Of a DNA stretch of 58,231 bases, positions 51,822 to 58,231 are shown piece after piece. The stretch comes from Bryobacterales bacterium (lineage in GTDB: Bacteria; Acidobacteriota; Terriglobia; Bryobacterales; Bryobacteraceae). The notes beneath the pieces were generated by a model. It was not told the origin of the DNA. It searched no databases and worked only from the letters and a program-made list of their open reading frames with translations. The position numbers and the translations under genes were made by a program. The stretch spans positions 1-58,231 of the forward strand of contig PLDF01000230.1 in the NCBI GenBank assembly GCA_003135055.1, written 5' to 3'. Each line of letters starts with the position of its first letter. The stretch's first letter is position 1.

Positions 51822-51843
51822 CGACAGGCCTCCTGGCCTGTCG
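51822..51843. repeat. REP-like palindrome, type II, after TIGR03435 gene
   Basis: CGACAGGCC-TCCT-GGCCTGTCG, a perfect 9-bp stem 8 nt after the stop codon. More degenerate copies of the same motif follow to about 51890. Confidence 0.75.
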
Positions 51844-51912
51844 TGTTAGCCGGTCGTCTCGGCCCGTCGTGCTAGCCTGTCTCGGAACGGGCCTCCCGGC
51901 CCTCTTCTTCGC

Positions 51913-51918
51913 TATAAT
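51913..51918 (+). promoter_or_regulatory. PPIase -10 element
   Basis: TATAAT ending 7 nt before the ATG of the cyclophilin gene; no Shine-Dalgarno lies between. It suggests a leaderless transcript. I see no good -35. Confidence 0.5.
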
Positions 51919-51925
51919 CGCCCTG

Positions 51926-52681
51926 ATGAGAGCACTTCTTCCAATTCTGATTGGCGCGGCCACGCTGTTCGCGCAGACCCCTCCCGTCGTCAAAGCGCCC
52001 GCCAAGGCGCCCGCCAAAACGCCAGGCCCCACCGCGGCCCCCAGCAATCGGTTGCTGCACCCTGAGACGGCCAAGGCCAAGGCTCCGGATCTCTATCGCG
52101 TCAAGTTCACCACCACGAAGGGCGATTTTGTGGTGGAAGTGAGCCGCGATTCGGCGCCCCTGGGCGCGGACCGCTTCTATAATCTGGTGAGGATCCGCTT
52201 CTTCACCAACGTCAGCTTCTACCGGGTGCTTCCCTCGCTGATCCAATTCGGCGCATCACCGAGTCCGGAGGTCGCGAAGGCGTGGGTACCGGCGCGAATT
52301 CACGACGATCCGGTGAAGTTGCACAACGTGGAGGGTACCATCACGTTCGCCAATGGCGGCCCGAACACGCGCACTACGCAGTTGTTCATCAACCTGCAGG
52401 ACAACACGGGTTACGACAGCCAGAACTTCGCGCCGATCGGCAAAGTGACCGAAGGAATGGACGTGGTGAAGAGCCTGTACAGCGGCTATGGAGAGATGCT
52501 CGAGCAGCCGGGGGGGCGCGGGCCCAGCCAGGCGCGCCTCTCGGCGGAGGGCAAACCGTATCTGGACAAGAGTTTCCCGCTGCTGGACAGCATCAAATCG
52601 GCGACGGTGATTTTCCCGGAACCGGTTGCGCCAGCCGCAGCGGCGAAGAAAGCGCCGGCCGCGGCGACGACTAAGAAATAA
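51926..52681 (+). CDS. Exported cyclophilin-type peptidyl-prolyl isomerase
   Basis: The 251-residue protein has a signal peptide (MRALLPILIGAATLFAQ), a Pro/Ala/Lys-rich spacer and a cyclophilin domain at about 60-225: FTTTKGDFVVEVSRDSAPLG, NLVRIRFFTNVSFYRVLPSL, TITFANGGPNTRTTQLFINL and FAPIGKVTEGMDVVKSL. Typical catalytic residues are partly kept (FYRV for FHRV; TTQLFINL). The tail is Ala/Lys-rich. It should catalyse proline isomerisation in the periplasm or membrane-facing space. ATG 51926 is used; the upstream frame to 51869 covers repeat sequence and the promoter. Confidence 0.92.
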   Translation: MRALLPILIGAATLFAQTPPVVKAPAKAPAKTPGPTAAPSNRLLHPETAKAKAPDLYRVKFTTTKGDFVVEVSRDSAPLGADRFYNLVRIRFFTNVSFYRVLPSLIQFGASPSPEVAKAWVPARIHDDPVKLHNVEGTITFANGGPNTRTTQLFINLQDNTGYDSQNFAPIGKVTEGMDVVKSLYSGYGEMLEQPGGRGPSQARLSAEGKPYLDKSFPLLDSIKSATVIFPEPVAPAAAAKKAPAAATTKK

Positions 52682-53225
52682 GTCGCGACCAAGAAATTAG
52701 ACTGCCGGCGGGCCTCCTCTTATAGGTAGGCCCAAGACGGTTCACTTCAGGGCGAGGACTTGGACTTATTGTTCCCGATGTGGCCGGGTCACTGGAAGGC
52801 GATCCGGAGGAGGCCAATCGGACGACCATTCGATGTTTCGCGAGGTTCGCGCCGGCCGAAAACTCAAGTCTCTTCGACGGAGCGAAGGGTTAGCGCCAGG
52901 TAGTTAGACGGTTCTCCCCTATGAGGGAATGTCCAAGTCAGGAAACTGTAGTAACTGTTACTGTTGAGGCAATGGGAGCTTTCTAGAGCTAGCCTCGATA
53001 AATTTCTCACTGACTACTGAACAGCCCCCACGGCGCGGCGTTATGCGGCATTATCGGCTTTCAGGCCTATTTCCCCAATCGGTTAAAAAATCGCACGGCC
53101 ATTCCACACCAAAATCGCCTTGCGCAATGTTTGCGGAGCCGGTCGCGCGGCTGCTACTTGCATTTTTCGGAACGGAAATCCAGGTTCACTCGTAGCAGCA
53201 TCATGGCGCAAGGGAGCCTGGAAGA
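52682..53225. other. 544-bp gap without a supported gene
   Basis: I see no gene or strong palindrome. The region just upstream of the permease is where a PadR-type regulator is often found in ADOP loci, but none is present. Confidence 0.4.
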
Positions 53226-55198
53226 ATGAACCATCTTTGGCAGGATGTTCGGTACGGGATTCGGATGCTGCTGAGCAAACCGGGGTTCACCGCGGCCGCC
53301 GTCGTGGTGTTGGCTTTAGGAATCGGCGCCAACAGCGCGGTGTTCAGCCTGGTTAACGCCTTTTTGCTGAAGCCACTGCATGTGCAGAAGCCGGAAGAAC
53401 TGACAGGGCTTTACAGCCGCGACACCAAGCACCCGGACGCATACCGGGCGTTTTCCTATCCGAACTACGTCGACATCCGCGACAACAACCAGACGTTTTC
53501 GAGTCTGGCGGCATTTAACCTGGCGATGGTTGGCATTCAGGAAGGCGACCAGACGCGCCGGGCGTTCACCGCTATCGTCTCCTCCAACTATTTCTCCACG
53601 CTCGGCGTGACGCTGCTGAATGGCCGGCCGTTCCTGGCAGAAGAGGAAAAGCCAGGGGGAGAGCCGACGGCGATCGCGACCTATTCATTCTGGAAGAAAA
53701 GGGGAGAAGACCCTGAACTGGTGGGCAAGCCGGTGCGCATCAATGGCCACTTGTTCAAAATCGTGGGCATTACCCCCAAAGGATTCACCGGCACTACGGC
53801 GTTGATAAGCCCTGAAATATTCGTGCCGTTCAGTGCTTACAGCATGGTGATGAACGACTTTGACGGAAGCGTCAAGCCGCTGGCGGCGCGGGACAGCCAT
53901 GCGTTGATGGTGATGGGCCGCTTGAAACCGGGCGTCACGTTGCAGGCTGCCGATCGAGCGCTCGCCGTGGTCTCGTCGCAAATGGAGAAGGCGTATCCAG
54001 CCGAGAACAAAGATCAGGCGCTGCTGGTGAGGCCGCTCGCGCGGATGAGCGTCTCCACCAGTCCGCAGAACGATGGACCGCTAGCGCCGTACGCGCGTCG
54101 AACCTCCGGCCCGGCTTCATTCTCGATAACGAAGTGCTGGCGGAAGTGGATGCCAGCTTTGTCAATTATGACGAGGCGCATGCAAGCTCCCTCTTCCGAA
54201 TTGTGAAGGATCGCCTGCGCCAGACGCCCGGCGTGCGATCGGTGGCCATCGCGGCAACGATTCCGTTCGGAATGATGTCGATGGGAAAGAATATTACGCC
54301 GTCCGACGTCGCGGCATCGAAGGAGCACCCGGCGCTGGGAGCGCGATACAACATCGTGAGCGAAGACTATTTTCAGACGCTGGGGATTCCGATCCTGCGC
54401 GGACGGCCCTTCACGGCCGCGGAGAGCTCGGCGGGATCGAAAAGCAGCGTGGCAATTATCGACAAGCTCGCAGCCGAGAAGTTGTGGCCGGGCGGCGACG
54501 CTCTCGGCAAGCACATCCGCTTGGACGGAGCGGCGAAGCAGGATCTGGAAGTGGTGGGAGTGGTGGGCGATACTCTCGACGATATTATCGGCGGGAACTC
54601 GGGCCCCGAGGGCCCATCCCGTCTTCACGTCTATGTTCCTTTCGGACGGGAGTATCAGGCGAACGTGCAGTTCCACGTTAAGGTGGCGGACGAACGCATG
54701 CTCGAAACCATCGGCCGCGAGATTCGCGCCGTTGACGAACGGTTGCCGCTGCTCGGATTAAAGACGATGCGCGGAAATCTGGAATCCAGTTTCGACATCT
54801 GGGTGGTTCGCACCGGCGCGCACATCCTGGAGATATTCGGTTCGGTGGCACTGCTGCTCGCGGTGATCGGCTTATACGCGCTCAATGCATATACAGTGTC
54901 TCGGCGAACGCGGGAGATCGGCATCAGGATGGCGCTCGGTGCGGATGCCGCGTCGACGTTGCGCATGATTTTGGGCGAGGCGCTGAAGGTGACCCTGGTT
55001 GGCATCGGAGCCGGACTGCCGCTTGCGATCGGACTCGGGCGGATATTGGCGGGCTTTCTATATGACATACGGAGCCTTGATGCGTTGGTGCTAGGAGCGA
55101 CGCCTGTACTCCTAACGGTGGCAGCTTTATTCGCCTGCTACGTGCCCGCCAGAAGGGCCGCGAGCGTCGATCCGACGATCGCGCTCCGCTACGAATGA
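53226..55198 (+). pseudogene. ADOP permease with central deletion and frameshift
   Basis: Frame one (from ATG 53226) reads VVLALGIGANSAVFSLVNAF, the MacB domain and ends near 54085 in NDGPLAPYA. Frame two picks up near 54107 with PGFILDNEVLAEVDASF and runs to VPARRAASVDPTIALRYE at 55198. Compared with the intact 833-residue ADOP at 19800, about 190 residues are missing: the TM2-TM4 block of half one and the hinge. The overlap of the two frames (54134-54206) does not restore a protein. Substitution-free flanks suggest the loss is recent. Confidence 0.88.
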
Positions 55199-55486
55199 AA
55201 GTGCTCCGGGTCTAGATTTTCTAGAGAGGAAGGCGCCGGTGGCAGGGCGGGTCCGCAGCGGAACCCAGCAGTGCGCGACTCGAATCGACGAAGAAACGAT
55301 GCCGCCAATCCGGTTGCCCATTTCATCAAAGGGCGATTGCATTCTGGCGCGGAGAGGGGCACGCAAAATCAGGCATGCCAAAATTCGCCGCCATCGCGCA
55401 CACATCGGCCGCACCTTATAATGAGTCTGGCCGCGAACGCTGGCATACGCCGCTCTTAGACTCGCGCGTCACGAAGATCATAGGTT

Positions 55487-56725
55487 ATGATCGCCCTACC
55501 CAGGCCCCTCCAACAGTCCGCCGGCGCGCGGCGCAAGGTCATCGGGTTCGGCATGGCGCTCGCGTTCATCTCATATCTCGACCGCGCCTGCATCAGCCAG
55601 GCCGCTCCGATGATCGCTCGCGATCTGCATTTCAATACGATTCAGATGGGCTACATCTTCTCGGCGTTCGGCCTCACGTACGCGGCGATGGAGATTCCCA
55701 GCGGCTGGCTGATCGACCGCTTCGGTCCGCGCCTGGTGTTGACGCGCGTGGTGCTTTGCTGGTCCCTTTTCACGGCGGCGACCGGCTTGGCCTGGAACTT
55801 CGCGTCGATGCTGACCGCCCGGTTGCTGTTCGGAGCCGGCGAGGCCGGATGCTTCCCGGGACTCGCCAAGACATTCAGTAACTGGCTCCCGACGGAAGAG
55901 CGCGCCCGCGCCGAAGGTTGGAAAGCTTGCAGCGCGCGATGGGGAGCGGGTGCAGCGCCGCTACTGGTGGTGGCGCTCTACGCGTCGCTGGGCTGGCGAG
56001 TTACGTTTGTCCTGTTCGGCGCGGTCGGGTTCGTGTGGGCGGGCTTCTTCTATTGCTTATTCCGCAATCGTCCGAGCCGCGGAGACGCAATCGCCGCCCG
56101 CCGGCCGCCATGGGGAATCTTCCTTCGATCATGGAGCGCACGGGCTCTCTGCATCCAATGGTTTTGTCACTTCTACGGTTTCTACTTCTACGTGACGTGG
56201 CTGCCGACCTACCTGTTGCAGGCGCGCGGGGTCGCGCTGAAGCATAGCGCGGTCTTGAGCGGCTTGCCGTTGCTGTCGGCGGGTTGCGGCTGCCTTTTTG
56301 CCGGATATCTACTGCCGCCCACCGCCCGCCGTTGGGGAGTCGCCCGCGCCCGCAAGGCATTCGCATATGCCGCCTACGGAGGAGCCGCGCTGTTCCTCTT
56401 GCTCTTCACTTCCATTCACGATCCGAACCTCGCGATGATGGTCATGAGTCTGTCAAGCTTCGTGGTCGAGTTAAGCGCTCCCGTTACGTGGACCACCGCG
56501 ATGGATCTGGGCGGGGAATCGGTTGGGCTGCTCACGGGAATGATGAATACGCTCGGCCATCTGGGAGGCAGCATCGCGCCCACGATCATCGGCTGGCTGC
56601 TGGCGGCGTCGGGCAATAATTGGAATATCGCGTTTTATGCCTCGGCCGCTCTCTACGCGGTAGGCGGGCTCTGTTGGGTGGCGATAGATCCGGTCACTCG
56701 GCTCGATGGGCCAGCCACAGTCTGA
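55487..56725 (+). CDS. MFS transporter, ACS-like family
   Basis: The 412-residue protein has 12 membrane helices. SYLDRACISQAAPMIARDLH is the ACS/hexuronate-type opening, then IPSGWLIDRFGPRLVLTRVV (the A motif), GAGEAGCFPGLAKTFSNWLP and AEGWKACSARWGAGAAPLLV in helices 4-5, and TTAMDLGGESVGLLTGMMNT in the second half. Family members move organic anions such as hexuronates, galactarate or aromatic acids. It is convergent with a TauD-like gene and overlaps it by 32 bp. Substrate not predictable. Confidence 0.9.
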   Translation: MIALPRPLQQSAGARRKVIGFGMALAFISYLDRACISQAAPMIARDLHFNTIQMGYIFSAFGLTYAAMEIPSGWLIDRFGPRLVLTRVVLCWSLFTAATGLAWNFASMLTARLLFGAGEAGCFPGLAKTFSNWLPTEERARAEGWKACSARWGAGAAPLLVVALYASLGWRVTFVLFGAVGFVWAGFFYCLFRNRPSRGDAIAARRPPWGIFLRSWSARALCIQWFCHFYGFYFYVTWLPTYLLQARGVALKHSAVLSGLPLLSAGCGCLFAGYLLPPTARRWGVARARKAFAYAAYGGAALFLLLFTSIHDPNLAMMVMSLSSFVVELSAPVTWTTAMDLGGESVGLLTGMMNTLGHLGGSIAPTIIGWLLAASGNNWNIAFYASAALYAVGGLCWVAIDPVTRLDGPATV

Positions 56726-57695
56726 GATAGTGCCGTTTCCGATCCGGCTCCGCATAGTCTTCATAGCTCGTCCGGCTATGCAGCAGGAAGGTGTTGCTGA
56801 TCAACTGAATATCTCCGCGTTCTAATGGGACCATCACCGCGACATCCGGCCTGCGCGTGACCTCTTCGAAGACATCCAGCGCTTCGACATCCGCGCTGCT
56901 CAGCGGCTCCGCTTTCCACTCCTGACCCTTCGTGATGTAGAACCGCAGGTACCGGACCGTGAGCCGTCCGTCGAACGTAAAGACCGGAACCGGAAGCACG
57001 GGTTCTTCTCCAGGCGGCAGCTCCGCGCGGCGATCGACCCAAAAAGGCTGGTATAAGCGGTGCAGAACGTCAGGCCGCTGCTCGCGCAGAATGTTGTGGA
57101 GGGCGTAGCCGCTGACCAGCGCGGAATCTCCCCCGGCCTTCGCGGTGCGCAGCACCAACAGCCCAATCACATCGGGCGTATGTCCTGCGACGCGCGACGG
57201 CGAATCGGTATGGAAATCGAACGCCGCGCTGGACTTTGAAAAACGCACTCCCGTCCGTCCGTATTCGGCCTCCACGCGAATTCCTTCGTCGCGTACCGAA
57301 TACAACTTATCGCCGCGGAGATTCTGCGGAAGAATCGTGCCCAAGTGCGTTCCTAAGCCGGCGTAGAGGAGGCGCGCATCGTCCTCCGCGTAGTCGTCGA
57401 GCGCAAGGCCCCGAAGCACCACGAATCCGCTGCCATCTCGCAGGCGACGCCGAATCTCGGCCGCCGTGAGAGCAAATGATGGAAGCGGGAAATCTTCACG
57501 TTGGAGCTTGGCTGCTTCGGCGCAGTGTTTCTTGGCGTGAGCGACCGCCGCTTTGAGCTCGCGCCGCGTCTCTTCACTGAGTGACAAAAGCCAGTCCGAC
57601 GGGCCGGAGAAGTTTCGGGCTGTCCAGGACTGCGGACCGTCGAAAGGTTTTGGATGCGGATGAATTGCGCCGGGCTGGTCTTGGATTTCCTGCAT
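56694..57695 (-). CDS. TauD/TfdA-like Fe(II)/2-oxoglutarate dioxygenase
   Basis: The 333-residue protein has a TauD/TfdA fold: GFVVLRGLALDDYAEDDARL, the metal pair HxD in DFHTDSPSR (His162, Asp164), VSGYALHNILREQRP and the distal metal ligand in LISNTFLLHSRTSYEDY (His306) with the 2-oxoglutarate arginine nearby (RHYLRLWLAHR). Members hydroxylate taurine, herbicides or other small acids. Substrate is not predictable. The last 32 bp overlap the MFS gene tail to tail, so both 3' ends are coding on both strands. Confidence 0.85.
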   Translation of the reverse strand: MQEIQDQPGAIHPHPKPFDGPQSWTARNFSGPSDWLLSLSEETRRELKAAVAHAKKHCAEAAKLQREDFPLPSFALTAAEIRRRLRDGSGFVVLRGLALDDYAEDDARLLYAGLGTHLGTILPQNLRGDKLYSVRDEGIRVEAEYGRTGVRFSKSSAAFDFHTDSPSRVAGHTPDVIGLLVLRTAKAGGDSALVSGYALHNILREQRPDVLHRLYQPFWVDRRAELPPGEEPVLPVPVFTFDGRLTVRYLRFYITKGQEWKAEPLSSADVEALDVFEEVTRRPDVAVMVPLERGDIQLISNTFLLHSRTSYEDYAEPDRKRHYLRLWLAHRAE

Positions 57696-57932
57696 CTACA
57701 TTCGAGTCTATGGCGACTGGCGGCCTTCGTCAAATGGCCGGCGAGTGAGGGCGGGCCCATGGCCTGCGAAGTTAGCGACCAGCCGCCGAGTCCGCTGCCG
57801 TGAAGAATGGATGGTTGCGCAGGCGCTTCGGATGGAAGGTCCCGCATTTGTGGATCGCACCTCGGACGGTGCGCGCGAGCGAAGAGAGTCGATGGCAGAT
57901 TGGGTTAGGATTGCCTGAAAATCGGTTGGTTT

Positions 57933-58231
57933 TCATGCGGCTTCCGGCGGCTTTGGGTCTCGGTCGGCGGTTGATGGCCGGGTTTCTGCGGGTTTTGCCG
58001 GTGCGTCCGGGCTGGGAGGCGGGGCGGGAGCCGGTTGGGGGGCAGGGGAAGCGGGGGTTTTAGAATTGTGTCGGACCGAAGCTGAGGACTCAGAAGTGGG
58101 TTTCGATTGTTCGGGTTGCTGGGTGGGGGCAGGCTCGGGCTTGGCTTCGGGGCCGGCGGGCTCGGATTCTTTTTGCGGGGTCCGCAGGCCATGGGCCCGC
58201 GCCACTTCTTGGAGGCGTTCCAGCTCTTGGC
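57933..58231 (-). CDS. C-terminal part of a proline-rich protein (runs off the window)
   Basis: The minus-strand frame is open to the window end. Its visible 98-99 residues start QELERLQEVARAHGLRTP (helical) and then become very Pro/Ala/Lys/Glu-rich (PEAKPEPAPTQQPEQSKP, PAPQPAPAPPPSPDAPA) to a stop at 57933. Such tails often extend from a membrane or cell-wall protein or act as linkers. The N-terminus lies beyond 58231. The 237 bp between it and the TauD gene hold nothing recognisable. Confidence 0.6.
   Translation of the reverse strand, partial: QELERLQEVARAHGLRTPQKESEPAGPEAKPEPAPTQQPEQSKPTSESSASVRHNSKTPASPAPQPAPAPPPSPDAPAKPAETRPSTADRDPKPPEAA

Noticed and set aside
50896..52080. 394-residue minus-strand frame
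   Set aside because: Opposite the TIGR03435 gene and the PPIase start; composition is that of a shadow.
1..58231. tRNA or rRNA genes
   Set aside because: No cloverleaf-type segments or rRNA-like sequence were recognised by eye; a covariance search would be decisive.

Overview
The window looks like a piece of a GC-rich soil Acidobacteriota chromosome, most likely of the Solibacter/Bryobacter group. The best evidence is lineage-typical families: two proteins of the Solibacter family TIGR03435, intact and broken copies of the duplicated orphan permease (ADOP), an SBBP-repeat protein with a Solibacter-type C-terminal domain, a DUF1080 secreted protein, a tricorn protease homologue and an STGPKT/HGLT-type multicopy family. 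No rRNA, tRNA or CRISPR array was recognised. All statements rest on reading sequence and translations; no database search was run.

Layout. 0-9.5 kb: membrane protein, OmpA lipoprotein, a 60-aa ORF, speA (arginine decarboxylase), a glycosidase tail, a secreted propeller-like protein, an ECF sigma/NrsF pair, then a scar holding a truncated gene, a second copy of the speA 3' end and an SBBP remnant. 9.6-19.3 kb: PilZ protein, a WYL regulator divergent from an operon of an SDR lacking its catalytic residues and an unknown protein, a small secreted protein, tricorn protease with Arg/Gly-rich inserts, an array of alternating REP-like palindromes and a secreted protein. 19.8-28.6 kb: ADOP permease, TIGR03435 protein, secreted LamG-like protein, WhiG/FliA-type sigma factor, TolB-like protein and uvrC. 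28.9-31.1 kb: three toxin-antitoxin loci in a row; the first toxin has an internal deletion, the second a frameshift, and only TacAT looks intact. 31.7-38.2 kb: multicopy-family protein, an HExxxH membrane protein, the giant SBBP protein and a DUF1080 protein. 38.2-39.2 kb: a second scar made of DNA ligase, transposase and permease pieces. 39.3-45.6 kb: murB, DUF2461, a retropepsin-like protease with a small partner, two unknown genes, and a truncated DUF6431/CHC2 pair that looks like mobile-element debris. 46.1-50.3 kb: amino acid permease, then an apparent operon of a 37-aa membrane protein, PcrA/UvrD helicase and a 52-aa very basic protein. 50.5-58.2 kb: TonB-receptor remnant, TIGR03435 protein, cyclophilin, an internally deleted ADOP, an MFS transporter overlapping tail to tail with a TauD-like dioxygenase, and the C-terminus of a proline-rich protein.

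Housekeeping functions (SpeA, UvrC, PcrA, MurB, PPIase) are interspersed with surface and secreted proteins, signalling modules and many decayed pieces. Two themes cross the window: dispersed palindromes of two related types, and a group of genes with a TANNNT hexamer 5-8 nt before the start codon and no Shine-Dalgarno sequence, which suggests leaderless transcripts.
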